In this document: in pieces, positions 23,058-35,561 of the stretch
Position numbering within the stretch: the stretch's first letter is position 1
Layout of the letters: each line of letters starts with the position of its first letter
Assembly: GCA_024811115.1 (NCBI GenBank)
Contig: JAKOGH010000747.1
Location: forward strand, 248,001-312,000
DNA length: 64,000 nucleotides
Direction of reading: 5' to 3'
DNA from: Terana coerulea
Lineage: Eukaryota > Basidiomycota > Agaricomycetes > Polyporales > Phanerochaetaceae
Position numbers and translations under genes: made by a program
The notes under the pieces: generated by a model
What the model saw: the letters and a program-made list of their open reading frames with translations, nothing else
The model's database searches: none
What the model was told of the DNA's origin: nothing

Positions 23058-23933
23058 CCAAAAGCCAGCATCTGATAGTACATGACTGTAACCCAGCCAC
23101 CATTGCTCAGCCAAGCTCAACACTGTTCAAAGCTGTGACCATCGCAATTGATTCCCGCTACGCCTTTCAAGGCAATATTGCCGATATTGATGCGCCGTTT
23201 GATGCGCCATCAACGGTTGTCTGGCGCTAAGACACGGTACGTACGGCGTGAGTTCATTTCGTGACTCGTCCATGACGAGGGGTGGACGAAAGGCTTTGGG
23301 ACACGCCTTCGTGATGTGCCACGAAGAGGATTCAGATCTCAGAGGCAGCACCGACGTTCGGGGCTTGAACCAGCTGACAACGACAGGGACCGTTTCAACA
23401 TTAGTGGCACCCATCTTGCAAGTTCCCTGTTCTTATAACAAAGCCATCTCTATGGCCTTGCAGGTGAGGGCCATGCTTAGTACTCGGGATGAGAGAAAAG
23501 GCTGAGGTACAATTGCGCAGAATTTTGGTAGTGGTGAACTTGAAGCCCCACTCACATTGAGCCTTGAGGCAGCATTCGCTGAGCCAGAGTAAACTTTCAT
23601 CCTCGGTGCCAGAATGCGTCGAATAATTTATGAAAATGCCCTCAGCGTATCTCTTCGACAATTCAGCATTGATTCAGCATGTGCACTGACCCCGCGGCGT
23701 CGCGGTCCGCTCGTCGGAGTCGCTGATACGGTTCGCTCTGTAGTACTTATCCCACGCGCCCCGCACCTGATCTTTCCTCGCTAGCAGGTCAAGAATCAAA
23801 ATGAATGATAAGCAGAGGAGCTTATCAGCCCCCATGATATATCCCATGTCCGAAGCTGCTCTTCCCCTCGCCACGAGCCCGCACACCACCCTGGCACAAC
23901 CGCTCCCGTCCTTCTGAGCAGCATAACTTAAGT
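23058..23933. other. intergenic, repeat-bearing
   Basis: Between the carboxypeptidase and permease genes. It contains the reverse-strand copy of the dispersed repeat and no recognisable gene. Confidence 0.45.
23150..23385 (-). repeat. dispersed repeat, reverse copy
   Basis: The reverse complement carries GGTTCAAGCCCCGAACGTCG, then CCTCTTCGTGGC, AAGGCGTG, GTCATGGACGAG, and GCGCATCAAACGGCGCATCAA. The same blocks occur at 7396-7450 and 7759-7922, but there the last block comes first. Open frames across it are not protein-like. Confidence 0.55.
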
Positions 23934-26061
23934 ATGGACGAGCCGCCGAAGCATGACGCTGGAAGTGTGAGCTCTCCGGAGCCAGGCTATGCGGAAGCGC
24001 AGGAGCCCTCGTCGCGTTCGGAGAAGCGGCTCAATGAGCTGGGGTACAGGAGCGAGTTCCGCCGCGAGATGTCCTTGTTCGGCGTGCTGGGCATCTCCTT
24101 CTGCGCCATCGGGATCCTCACCGGGATGAGCAGCGCGTTCCAGACGGGCCTCTTCTCCGGCGGCCCTCTCGGCCTGTTCTGGGGATGGAACGTGAGTGCT
24201 GGCGTTGGAGCCCGAGTCATATGAGTGATCAGACTGACTGTGGCTTTGTGTAGATTTGCAGCCTGTTTATGCTGTTCATAGCTCTGTCGTTGGCTGAAAT
24301 ATGCAGTGCTTATCCTACCATGGGTGGCCTGTACTTTTGGGTTTGCAAGATGAAACCGGATACACCAGTCTTAGGGTGTGAGTTACAGCAGTCGTATTTC
24401 CCTTGATCTCGCAACTGACGGAATCCACCTTAGTCTGTGTAAGATGGTTTCTCCTTTAATAAATTATTCTATATTTTATCTCAACATGATCATATCCAGA
24501 CCGGGTGGATATATAGCATAGCAATGGTCTTCACAGGAACTTCTGGAAACCTGAGGTATGTATAAATCCTCGCGGCCTGCACTTCCTGCTGGTCCGCTCA
24601 TGTATTTGTCATAAAGCGTCGCGCTATACCTTGCTTCACTCGCCGAAGTAGGCCAAGGCCGGACACTCAGTAGAGTAGAGATTGCTGCGATTGCCTGGGG
24701 AGTCAATATCCTATCTGGCATTATTAACACCGTGGGGACCAAAGCAATTGGTACCATGAGTACCTTCAACCTATGGTGGACTCTCGGTGGAACATTGGTC
24801 CTTGTGATCACGTTGTTGGTCAAGGCTCCGGAGAAGGTACGATGCAGAACTTTGGACGGTCCCTTGCCATAGCTGATTGAAAGGCACTAGAATAGCGCAG
24901 GGTTTGTTTTCACAGACTACGAAAAGTGGGCCACCCAACGTATAGTCTTCTGCGGAGATATTGACCGTTATCTGGTATAGCTTCACTGGATGGGGATCAA
25001 GAGGTTTCGTAGTACTCCTGGGTTTCTTGCAGGTACTGCGCTTCCATTTTCTGAACGTGCAGCTGCTCACACTCGACACAGGCCGTATACACACTCGAGG
25101 GCTGCGAAACCGCCGCACAAGTCGCCGAAGAAGCGAAACGCGCGGAGATCCTCGCCCCGCTCGCCGTCGTCGGCAGCATCGTCGGCTCCTGGCTCATCGG
25201 CCTCGCCTACATGCTCGCCCTCCTCTTCGCCGTCCAGAGCATCGCCAGCGTCCAGGCGACGGCGTACGCGATCCCGATCGCGCAGCTGTATTTCGACGCG
25301 GTTGGCCGGCGGCTGACGCTCATGTGCCTGACCGTCATCGCGCTCGCGCAGTTCATGGCCGCCGTCACGGCCTTCACGGCGAGCTCGCGGCTGTTCTACG
25401 CACTCGCGCGGGACGACGCGTTCCCGTTCAAGCCCTCGTTCATGGCGCTCAACCGCTTCCAGGCCCCGTACGTCGGTATCTGGCTGTCGGTGCTGGTTGG
25501 CTGTGCCATCTCCTGCGCATACATCGGCTCCGTAATAGCTGTGAGCACAAGTGGCTTTCTCTCGGCCTACTGTTCACTGACCAGCGCGAAGTTCAATGCG
25601 ATTCTGTCCTCAGCTGCGATTGCGGTCATGCTCAGTTACCTGCAGCCTATCATTATTCGCGTGTTTTGGCCGAAGACCTCGTGCGTGACTTGATGGTTTC
25701 TCAGGAAGATTACACGTTAATAGAAGCTAGGTTGCCTATACGAGGTCCCTTCAATCTTGGCCGTTGGTCGTGGCCCATAAACGCTGCTAGCTTCTCGGTA
25801 AGACAGAACGCCCTCGGTTGAGGCTGCGAATGCTGATACAGTCTCGTTGTGCTGCAACTGCCACAGTTCACGGTGTTCATCTGTGTGCTGTTCATTCTGC
25901 CAACAGCAACACCAGTAACCCAGCTCAACATGAACTATGCGATCGTCGCGATCGGCGCCGTCATCTGCATCGTCGGCCTGGTATGGGCCTCGTGGGGCCG
26001 CTCCCGCTTCACTGGTCCTGTGAGGACGCTAGCGTGGGACGATGTCGCAGAGAAAAGCTAG
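23934..26061 (+). CDS. APC-superfamily amino-acid/GABA-type permease
   Basis: Integral membrane transporter of 519 residues with about 12 hydrophobic segments; frame intact. Exons: 23934-24191, 24254-24377, 24434-24438, 24500-24555, 24617-24836, 24891-24925, 24981-25032, 25082-25540, 25592-25680, 25731-25797, 25867-26061. N-terminal family signature: LNELGYRSEFRREMSLFGV, then GISFCAIGILTG. LEGCETAAQVAEEAKRAEI and ASSRLFYALARDDAFPF are also typical of fungal GABA/choline-type permeases. Exon 3 is five bases (TCTGT) and is required to join LG to TGWIYSIAM in frame. The intron 25541-25591 is 51 nt with no stop, so retention would insert 17 residues. The substrate cannot be told from sequence. 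It is tail-to-tail with 2OGD2, 65 bp apart. Confidence 0.92.
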
Positions 26062-26126
26062 GGATACATTTCCAGGAATACGCAAGCATGATACATGACA
26101 CGTCTAATACACCCTGATTACTTCGA

Positions 26127-27700
26127 CTACTTCCAATGCTTGACGAGTACGCCGTTGATATACTCTTCCTCGACGTTTTCCTCGCTTGACTTCTTGAGCT
26201 CCGTCTGCCCGTACGCCGACGTCCGGCCTTTCCGCCAGACCTCGGCCGTCGGCGCCTTGTCGTCTTCGAACCGCCTCTCGATGCTATGCTCCTGCAACAC
26301 GCGGCTCCCGGACACCGGCACGAGCTTGACGTCGTCGTCCGGGATGGCGAAGTAGAACACGCCGAGGCGCGTGTGGCCTCGTTGGTCGGGAGGGGCTGCA
26401 CCACACGGTGGATCGTGGCCTTGTAGAACCCTCCAGAGATGAACTCCATGCAGTCTCCGGCGTTGATGACCTGCACGGCGGTCAACTCTGCTCAAAATAA
26501 ACTGTGTACGGGGTGGACCGAGCTTACGAGAGCATTCTCTATGTGCCGAACCCACTTCCAGTCGCCTTCTGGCGAGAGGATTTGCAAAGCTGCGACGGGT
26601 TGAGACCAGAGGATGGTGATGCTGCCGAAGTCTAGCAAAGAAATATTAAATCCTCCAGTCATGACAGTTGGGAATTGACACTTTACCTGTATGACCCTTA
26701 AGCCAGACGTTTTTCGACTTTTCTTCGTCTTCTTCCGAGCGCGGATAGCTAAGTGGCGCGGTTGGAGAGTTCAGTTCCCTCCAAGGGCAACAGGTTCACG
26801 CACTACTTCATGAACCGGACTACGATGACTCAGTGTTTGAGCCCGGCGTCGTAGAGTGGACTTCGCTCACCGTATGTCTCGCCGATGGCATCCCAGCCGT
26901 GGTTTTTGACCCAGGTGTCCTCCGGGAGTTCCAGCCCCATCGCTAGGAGCCTAGTTGGGCATTAAGAGTGAAATCATTGTGATAGATCATCGTGCATACT
27001 TCAGGATGGGATGCAAGACATTAAAGTGATTGTGTCGTGTAAAGGCGCTAATCTCAGGCAACAACGGCCGCAATGCTTGCGGATGCTCTTTTTGTGGACA
27101 TTTCTGTTTACTACTCTTCATGAGATACGACATCATTCCCATCAACAATGGTGCTTACAGTTGTAGTTTTCCACTTGATCGCGGACGCCGCCATCGATAT
27201 GCTGGAAATCGACCCTATTAGTGAACGCAGCCTGCAGGGCTGACAATACACTCTTACCCAATATTGGCGAAGCTTGTAGCCCGCGTATGAGCCTGTCTCA
27301 AGCATGCGCCCCGCGTACTGCTTCTTCTCCTCATCCGACACGTCCGCGAAGGCCACATTTCCGATGTCAAAGACCCGGTCTTTCTGCCGGATTGTGAGCA
27401 CTATGACGAGGGAGCGCGAAGCTGACAGTATACCTCCTCAGGCGACAGACCATGGTTCACGACGTAGAAGAAGCCTTGCGTGCGCATGGCGTCTCGAGCG
27501 ATGGAGGCAAGTCTAGCACGGCCCTCTGGGGTCGCTGTCTGCGACAAGTCAATGACTGCCAAGTCGGCATAATCGACTACAGCAAGATTTGAGAAGAGTG
27601 TTAGTAGATTCACTCGAGAATCTGAATGTTACACACGATCTGCAGTTGTGGGCTGCGCCGCTTGATAGTGCGGGATAGATGGAATCGCACTCTGGGTCAT
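26127..27700 (-). CDS. 2-oxoglutarate/Fe(II) dioxygenase 2 (frame broken)
   Basis: Paralogue of 2OGD1 and 2OGD3. Exons (leftward): 27700-27637, 27576-27434, 27383-27258, 27201-27159, 27110-27000, 26950-26871, 26819-26807, 26748-26687, 26631-26528, 26470-26127. Iron ligands are intact: HTD across exons 8/9 (VWLKGHTDFGSITILW) and the His in ATIHRVVQP. Exon 5 has 111 nt against 112 in both paralogues, because the T run at 27089-27093 lacks one base. Exon 10 lacks one base at the G run 26392-26395; the frame then continues as DQRGHTRLGVFYF to the stop. Exon 7 has only 13 nt, as in the paralogues. The gene has no VWA partner beside it. TATATA lies about 70 nt before the start. Confidence 0.85.
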
Positions 27701-29211
27701 GATGCTGTGATCTGTGCAACCTGGTGAGTTCGACGAGTGAGTGGATCGTCGTCGACTCAAGACTCTGATATATACTATCGAATGCTTCCGAGACGAATCC
27801 GGAGGTCAACTGGGCAGGCAAATGTGACCAATGGGTGGGTATCACCAATGTATCACGCCATCCATTCACGCCATACACGAGAGATATGGCGGGAAACACC
27901 AGGATAATATTGAGTATTGAGCTAGAGGCGGCCTGTACCACTTTGTTAAGCACTGATATCATGCAATAACTCTACGTAGTATTGCTCACCTAGAGCACCT
28001 TCCACACCGAGGAAGGAGTGCATTGCAATGAAAGTGAGCTCGTTTCCGCGACAGAGTCTGGTGAGCGGTGATATCCGAGTCGGCAATCACCGAACACTAG
28101 CAAGACGAAACGGTATGTAAGAAGGTTCGAATGAAGTCGAGTAGCGTTGAAGGTATGAGCCTGTGAGGACTCTCATATGATTAGCAGTTTCCGTCATCGA
28201 GACAGCCCGAGTATACTGTTTATTGTGAACTCGACATTGCTACTACTAGGTAGTTTGATAAAGCACGACCCATTTATTTCCGATCGGACAGCGCGAGCTG
28301 TGATCGTGTATTAGGAAGTGTCCTGATGGTACTACGCAGTTCTAGTCGGACATTCCGTCCTGTGCTACCAACAAGCTTGCCTGATAGCCCGCGTCATAAA
28401 CTCACCAACTGATTAGGGTTGCTGATGTAGCAAACACTAAGCTGAGCGGCTGAGTGTGAAGTATGCACGCTCGGGACCGCTCTCAGGTGGGCTTCAAATG
28501 ACTACCTGCTACTTTCCAACCCGGGATTCTCGGAAGTTTCCAATCGTTCTCAACTGCGGCTCAGATGTCAGGATGGCTGCTCCTGCGGCATGTGAAATAT
28601 GCTCAAGCTGCGCACCAGTAAACCCGGGCGGGGGTTCGAGGACGAGGCCAGCGGCCCTGAGTCTGACGGAGTAAATTCAGGTCCAACCCAGAGCTGCTGC
28701 AATGCAGCCACCGACGCTTACAAGACGTACCCTAATTGGTCTTCCATGCCGTATGAAAGATAGTGCCGCAGAGTAGCCCCGTCTCGGACGGGCGTGCGAT
28801 TGGGCGATCTCACCCCGAGGCTTGCAGAAGACAATTTGTGACTTGAAACAGCGCAGTCGGGCCTGTGCATGTTACTTGGACGTAGCGTACGTGAGATTCC
28901 TCTACAGTAAAATGCCGGGATGCTGTACGTGCGACACAACACATATGCGGGACGGACGTTGCTACAGGAGCCACCATTGGCGAGGTAGACGACCAAGATA
29001 TTCAAGATGAACAGTAACATCACTGGTAAAATCTGTGCATTAATGTCCTATCCTGAGGCTAACAATACAAATTAATGACGAAGTCGATACATAATGCGTG
29101 ATGGTTGAAATACGTGTAGAGTGTATGAGCATACTTGGTAACATCTAATGCCGTCACCAACTGCTCGCATGAAACGGAGTGGCGTGGCGCCTCGCTCGCC
29201 TGTGCGGTTCA
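27701..29211. other. intergenic
   Basis: Promoter of 2OGD2 at the left end; otherwise AT-richer sequence without a recognisable gene, RNA gene or repeat. Confidence 0.4.
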
Positions 29212-30363
29212 CTACACGCCCTCCTTGTTCTGCTCGTCTTCTCGCGCGGTTTTCTTGATCTTGTCCAGCTCCTTGTCAGCCTGCGACTCCACACGCTCGC
29301 GCTCGTCGTCGCGATCCTTCCAACGGCGTTCATCGTAGTCCTCTGCAATCTTACGAATCTCCTTGCGCAGACCCTTCGCTTCGGTCATCAGATCCGCCCA
29401 CCGATCGATGTCGAAGCCGCGAGCCTGGTACAAACTCTGTCGGCGGGATGATATTGAGCGGTCGAGAACGGAGGAATACGACACTTCGCGCCCCTGATAC
29501 AAGAACCTTCGCGGCTAGTGAGCGTCGTCGAGGTTGTGAAACACACGCGCAGCGTCCTCACCATAAGTAGCCGAGAATAACCATGGACAAACCCGACAGA
29601 TAGGTGACCGGCTCCATGATATCCCTAGAGATGATGAGTGAGCGGTCAGACGACATTGTGACATATTGCGAAAGTGGAACGTGCGACATACCAGCCGAGA
29701 TCCCAGAACGTTAACCGCGCGACTGTGCCCCAGTACACAACAAGCAGCCCAAGACCGCTGACGGCCATCCTGCGTGCACCACGGTGAGCTTCTGCGTCGC
29801 ATTGCCGTTTGAGCAACTCCATGGTCTGGATTTCTTCTTCCACGGCATCGAGTTGGCGGCGGAGGAACCGTGTGCGGTCCGCGAATGAAGGCACATCGAC
29901 AGTGAGATGCTTCTCCACGTCGCCTTCCTTCACGTGAAGTTCAAATTCGGTAGTCCGGGCTGCGTCTCGGATGAAGTCGCCCACGTCAGTGGACTCGGAC
30001 CACTGGACGACCCGGCCTTTCGGGGTCGCACTGGTAAAGGTGACAACGGCCGAGGAGGGCTGCAGCGCGGAAACGATCAGGCGGCCAATGTGTGATAACG
30101 GCTGCGACGGGTGCAGGAGAAACACGGTCGGAGGGCTCTTAGTAGGGTGGCCGTTCGAGTGTAGGCGGTCCAGGGGCAGTATCAGCTTGAACAGATGCGA
30201 CGAGGTCGGCGAGAGCTTGCCTGCATGTGAAACATCATCAGTACTTGGAAAGACTGCCGAATCATACTGATGGTGCGCTCGGCCACAACATGGACATGGA
30301 AAGCCAGCACGCATGCGCTAGGAGTACTCGGAAAGCGTGCGACAACCAGGCGAACGGCTCCAT
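29212..30363 (-). CDS. MCU: mitochondrial calcium uniporter pore subunit
   Basis: Inner-membrane calcium channel. Exons (leftward): first exon from about 30363 to 30268, then 30220-29692, 29624-29562, 29506-29212. The selectivity-filter motif WDIMEPVTYLSG is encoded across the exon joint at 29624. It follows the first transmembrane helix (GLGLLVVYWGTVARLTFWDLGW) and precedes the second (GLSMVILGYLWFLYQG). Upstream is the coiled-coil segment (RFLRRQLDAVEEEIQTMELLKRQ), and downstream a charged coiled-coil tail ending in KKTAREDEQNKEGV. The matrix N-terminal domain is recognisable as alternating beta-strand sequence. The start is not settled: the ATG at 30363 is out of phase with the first exon as drawn, so an upstream exon or a one-base shift is likely. 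Confidence 0.85.
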
Positions 30364-30474
30364 TGTGAGGCCGGCCGTTGGTTCAATCTAAGCACTCCGC
30401 GAGGGACGGAGTCGCAATCCTTGCATCGAGTTCAATTCGAGAACAAAAGCAAAGAGCCATGCACTGCGCGTTCA

Positions 30475-30864
30475 TCATGTTGCAGCTCTTGGCCGCTCGT
30501 GATGGCAGCGGTGAATGCTCCGGCTATTAAAGCAGAATGGCTGAGCCTGTCCTGAGTGGCAGCCGTGTGACCCCCGCGCAAAGGCTTCGACTGCGTCGTG
30601 TGTAGCAGGATGAGAGAACACACCTTTGCCATCTGTTATTGTATCAAGATCATCCGCAGGACTATCCAGGCCGCCATTACCGGGGCTTTTCGAGTCATTC
30701 TTCCATGCCGTCTCCTTGCTACTCTCGGCGAGGAATTGCGAGTGTCCGACGTTGATGTTTTCGGTTTCCCGCTGGCTGGTCGCCATGCGGCGGACGGAAG
30801 AGCGCAAGGACCAGCTGTGCCTCGTCGCCGCCTGCGCCGCCGCGCGTTGTAGGAGGGAAAACAT
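30475..30864 (-). CDS. hypothetical protein with mitochondrial-type presequence
   Basis: Open frame of 129 residues. The first 30 (MFSLLQRAAAQAATRHSW and an arginine-rich stretch) form an Arg/Ala/Ser-rich, acid-free presequence typical of mitochondrial import. A hydrophilic body with TSQRETENINVGHSQFLAES and SHPATHDAVEAFARG follows. The last 25 residues are His/Cys-rich and may be read-through of an intron. No family is recognised. It lies head-to-tail upstream of MCU on the same strand. Confidence 0.45.
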   Translation of the reverse strand: MFSLLQRAAAQAATRHSWSLRSSVRRMATSQRETENINVGHSQFLAESSKETAWKNDSKSPGNGGLDSPADDLDTITDGKGVFSHPATHDAVEAFARGSHGCHSGQAQPFCFNSRSIHRCHHERPRAAT

Positions 30865-33064
30865 AGCAGCTCGTCGTGAGGCCGCAGCTAGGGCGCGAGG
30901 ACTCCGCCGCTGCCGCTACTGAGGTGGTTGTATGCGGTGTAGGTGTGTAGAGCAACATGGTTGTAAATTGAGACGATATTGTGAGCGGCGGTCGCCGGTG
31001 ACGTCGATGTCTGTAACATCGCAAATCTCCGATGCGGAGCTTCACAAGTGCCTGCCCAATTTGGAAGTGGGTGTAATCATCCTGAGTCAAAAGCTGTTCT
31101 AAACCAGACCAACACGGGTGGAAACATTCGAAGGACAAGGCCGTCAACTTGCTCAGATCTCTCATACGTGAATTCAAGCACTCGTGCCTGTATTGCGATA
31201 TCGATGGGCTTTTGTCTTCGCAGCAGCATGCTATGTGGCGCGGCAGCTGCAGCGCCCCCGGCTTCAGGTTCCTGTGTGTTACACCGGTCACCGCCCGATA
31301 TTCGAAGCAACCCTGGGTACCTGTCATTGTATTCTTTTGGGTATGCCAACGTACTGACGACATGAGCTGTAGCTAGGATTGGTAACTCGGACTCGAATCG
31401 CCTACATACTGGCGGCTTGTTCGAAACTCGAATCGGGAGGACACCGTCGCAGTCTACACGTTGGAACGCTTCGCAGAGGAACGGTCAAGACCTCAATGGA
31501 AGCCCCACATAAACCGCTCAGCACAGCTTGAGCTCGGTCAGAAGCTACAGTAATGCTCTGCACATGGCACGGTCTGTGCGGACTACTTCTACACGACAGG
31601 CACGGCGGGTGAGCACATCTGGCTGTGACTTCCTCTTGATGTGTACTCACTATTAAGCAAACAGACTTAGCTATTCATTCTTCGGAGGTATTCAAACGGT
31701 GTTTTCGGCAGGCTTCCTCTCCGTCTGATCCGCTACTTTCCTTGAGAAGTGGAGTTTATGATGCGCCCAGAGTACTGCAGTTTTGGGTACGACTACCGCT
31801 TTGGTTACAGGATAGTGAGGTCGCTACGCTCATGTCATCATCAAGCCACCCGACATCAGCGAGCTGGAATGGACTGCTTGAAGAGCTCGTCACGCACTTT
31901 GTGGCCGGTATAACCGACAACACCAGCTATAAAGGCCCAGAGCGGGGTTGCAGGATGTCACTCAGCTTCTCCTCCCGGTGCATCTTTTACTTTGCTCGCT
32001 TCTTCACTTTACAATCTCGTTTAACTTCTTCACCTACTCCTCCTATTCAATGTGCTTTAGACGCCAGTAAGTGCTCTCAGTATCTTGATATATCGCAGTT
32101 ATACTCACTAGCTGCTCCTTATAAGCGTTTGCTACATCTACACTAAGTGTGGACATGCTTACACCATGGTAGAACTGAGCCTTAGTCGCCTAACGTATTG
32201 CTGATCCTAACTCACGCCCGGCCAAAAGCCCGAACAGATAGTAAGCTCGCATTGTACTCACAGCTCGATTCAATCTGACCGCAGCGAACAGATCCAGTGC
32301 GAAAGCCCTCGCTGCATATTCAGCCCTACCCATCCCGCTGACTGCGGCGGGCAATCGTGCAAGAGAACCTGTTGGCAATAGTATGTCGTTTCTCTGTCAC
32401 GAGTCGGATACAACCGGGTCCAGCATTAACTTGTCTCTCATCCTCAGCCGTCAGCCCTCCGAGCAATACTGTGAGTACAGATCAACCCACGCAGTCACAT
32501 CCGGACTTAAGTACCCGTGCAGCCCCGCAGCTTCCTGAGTACTGCCCCAACTGCCTCCAGGGGCGGTGAAGCCCAGACGGTGGATCTGTCAGCACGGTTC
32601 ATGGAGCCACCTTCGAGTGATTTTGTCTACTCCGGTTGATTGAATTTCCGGGCATTCCGGAAGTTGTAGCTTCGACATGACTCATGTATTTATCTTGCGT
32701 ACGTTTACGGATGACTCAGTACCCCTGTCCTGTATCCATAGTACCATCTGTAGACATCCTTATGTATCTATCGGACCTCGATTAGCCTTTGCTCTATATA
32801 TGTATCTATTGATTTATGGATCGAGACATACCCTTGAAGGCCGACATGAGTCACGTCAAGGCATTCACAAGACATTCGTCTAAGACAAAGCCCACAGCAG
32901 CCACAACAACGCCGCAAAGATGGCAAATTGCGGTCTGGATCGTAAGACATGCATACAGGAATCAGGAGAGGGAACGACGTGATGAATGTCTCACATACAA
33001 GCAAAATCCATATCATGAGTGTCCAGTACAATGATACACATGCAAAGATACAAAGACCTTTGTC
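30865..33064. other. intergenic
   Basis: About 2.2 kb without a supported gene. Around 31918-32060 a TATAAAGG element followed by a long C/T-rich stretch and an ATG (near 32050) resembles a fungal core promoter. The frame after it is too short to call. Confidence 0.4.
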
Positions 33065-35006
33065 TCACGCCAAATGGTCCAGGGCGAGTAAGGTGTTCTT
33101 TCCTATGCGCACGTTGCCCTTGAAAGGCAAGCCTTCCAGTTCCATCGCACCATCACCTCCACCACTAAAAGGCAAGCCTTCTACATTCACCGCCACTGCC
33201 GCCTCGCCTTTCACACCAGCCACAGCCCCGTTGGAGCTGAAGATGACCTATCACACGTCGTCAGTGTCTTGATACCTCTATCCTATCTAATAAGACATAC
33301 CTTCCCCACAAAGTTGCGGAATTCGCGATCACGGCCGGGCAAGACCTCTAAGGGAACGTCTACTATGTTCGCGTAGACCTCCACTGCAGTGCCCTCCGCG
33401 CCATCGGTTTCGAGTTCATGGCTGTTAGATGGTAGCCAGTCCTCTGGTCTAATGTGCCCAAAGGCGCGCTCAGGTAACGGGTCTGGCACCGGTTGCTTGG
33501 GCGGCTGGCTAGCCCCTTCCTCCGGGACTTCGCCGTCGAAGATGAGGACGTCCGGTAGTATGCGGGTGACATTGAGCCCGACGTTGAACCCTGACGGTAG
33601 GACTACCCGCGCGAACACGGTGCCGCTCGCGAGCATGCCACCGCTCGGGCCCGACTTTATCTTCATATTCCGTATCGTGACGTCTCGCAGAATTTGCGGC
33701 TTGGGTTGCAGCGCAGGGAACGCAGTCGAAATGCTAAAGTTCGGCAGTAAAGAGGTCGATATCACGACCTGGGAGTCTCGAGCCGAAACATAGTTCGCAA
33801 GGAATGCGGAGACGGTGGAGGACGTGTTGGCGCTAAGTGGCAAGACGTGCCCAGCAAGGGACAACGAGATATTGCGATGTTTGAGTGAGAAAGGGGCCGT
33901 ATGCACCGATGCAACCGGGACGACTTCCGTAGTTTCATTGCTCAATGGCAATGATACGGTAAACGGAAGAGAGTCGGCGGTATAATGAAGGTTAGGGGGC
34001 GCAGGGTTCACAGCAGTCGCGTTTGCGAAGATGGCCAGCCGGGATGTATCGGATTCAATCCTGAACGACGTCAATTTGACTAGTTCGGCAGCGGGCGGAA
34101 AAGGTTGTCCATTTCCCGGGGCCGGGAGACCTGGTAAACGTGGCACTAAACACAGAGTGTCAATCCAGTGCTAAGTTAGAATGTAACAGACTTACCCTTC
34201 ATACTCAGACGGGTTCGCACGTCCGAGCGCACAGCGCGAAGCTTAGGTCTCCAACCGCCTTCATCCGACCAGCCTCCGTGTATCGCGGCACGGCCAACAT
34301 GTGCTTCCACACGCACTGTGCCGTCGCGCCAGGTCTCCTTGGCAAAGTGAACCAGGGCAGTCACATTCTTCGTGGGCGCGAGATAGACAGGGATGGACAC
34401 CTTTGTTAACCAGGTATCGTCCCGGGGAGGGTCGGCAGTGAGTGGCAGCTCCAGCTGTGGTACGGAAACTGTGGCCAGATGAGCATGCTCCAACGACGAC
34501 ACGTCTATTGTGGTGAGATTGACAGTAATGCGGTCGAGCTGGTGGATACCCCACCGGCCTACGGACTTCCACCATTCTTTGAAGACCGAATCTTCTTCGT
34601 CTCTCCCAACCCCTATCACACCGCCTGCATCCAGTCCAACCCTCCCTTGGACCTGCACCCATATACCGCCCTCGCTCGTGATATTCAGGACGTCCAGCCG
34701 GTCGGGCCCTCTCGCAATCAGTGCCCGTTGTATGAGCTCCTCCGGGGAGACACCCGACGCCTTCGAGCCGTATGAATAAGCAATTAGAAGTACAAGGATG
34801 AAGAATAGTATACAGAGGGAGAAAGTGAATAGAAATACAGAGAGGAGAGTGGAAAAGAGTCGTCGCCGTCGTGGAGGAGTGGGCTCTAGGTGATATTGAA
34901 CACCGGACCCAGAGGCCAGAAGAGGAGTTTGCTCGTCCAGGTCTTGCGGCCTTGCCCGAGCCTTTCCTTTGGCGGTGGAGGAAAGACTGGCCGGTTCTGC
35001 GCTCAT
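33065..35006 (-). CDS. single-pass membrane protein with large lumenal domain (Tag1/YLR173W-like)
   Basis: 612 residues, frame intact. Exons (leftward): 35006-34196, 34145-33301, 33247-33065. A short basic cytoplasmic tail (ARARPQDLDEQTPLL, a possible dileucine-type sorting signal) is followed by one hydrophobic helix (LLSVFLFTFSLCILFFILVL). After that come about 540 residues of beta-rich sequence with many NxT/S glycosylation sites. This layout and the repeated late-embryogenesis-like segments recall the fungal vacuolar protein Tag1 family. That assignment is from memory of the family and is moderate at best. The last exon has a near-repeat, VEGLPFSGGG and LEGLPFKGN. In-frame ATG codons exist upstream to 35072. 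Confidence 0.75.
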
Positions 35007-35561
35007 GGTGGTCGCTCGAAACAAAGTGCAGTGTACATGCTCCTTCTCGCTTCCCGCCCGCCATGACCGCATGGGCGCTCATGATGGGTGCTTCTAGAAA
35101 ACGTCCCGCATATGGAAAGTCCTGTGGTTAGACTGGATTACGCAAACACTGTCGACATCGAGTAGACATCAACATCGGTTCACTTCAGCTTTGACATTCA
35201 AAGAGCCTCATGAAGCAAAAACCGTATACACTTGCTCATCATCTTCTACACAAGAAATTGTGCATAGTGAACAGTAAACTGCGGATTGATGCAAAAGTGG
35301 TGTCCACCGAGAACAGGCTCAGACTTCCCCGATACCCAAGCCCCTCAAGTCAAGGGACAGCATGGATCGAAGCAGCAGTTCACACCCCTGATTCACGCCC
35401 TCAGATTTGAGCCCTTGAACTTGCACAACATTACATCTTTCATGGCTGCTATTGGTACACATATACAAGAATAAATACTAAAAGTAAATTTCCTAATTAT
35501 AGTACTTGAACTCGTACAACGAAGGCCTTAATTGTTCGAATACGTCCTTGGGATAAGAATG
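35007..35561. other. intergenic
   Basis: Between two leftward genes: promoter of the membrane-protein gene and 3' flank of VWA-C. Nothing else is seen. Confidence 0.4.

Noticed and set aside
28118..28136. tRNA gene suggested by a GGTTCGAAT-like B box
   Set aside because: No acceptor stem, D arm or anticodon stem can be folded around it; similar TTCGAATC matches near 31375 and 31420 also fail.
31742..32146. 134-codon open frame on the plus strand
   Set aside because: It spans what looks like a promoter (TATAAAGG plus C/T-rich leader) and has no protein family features.
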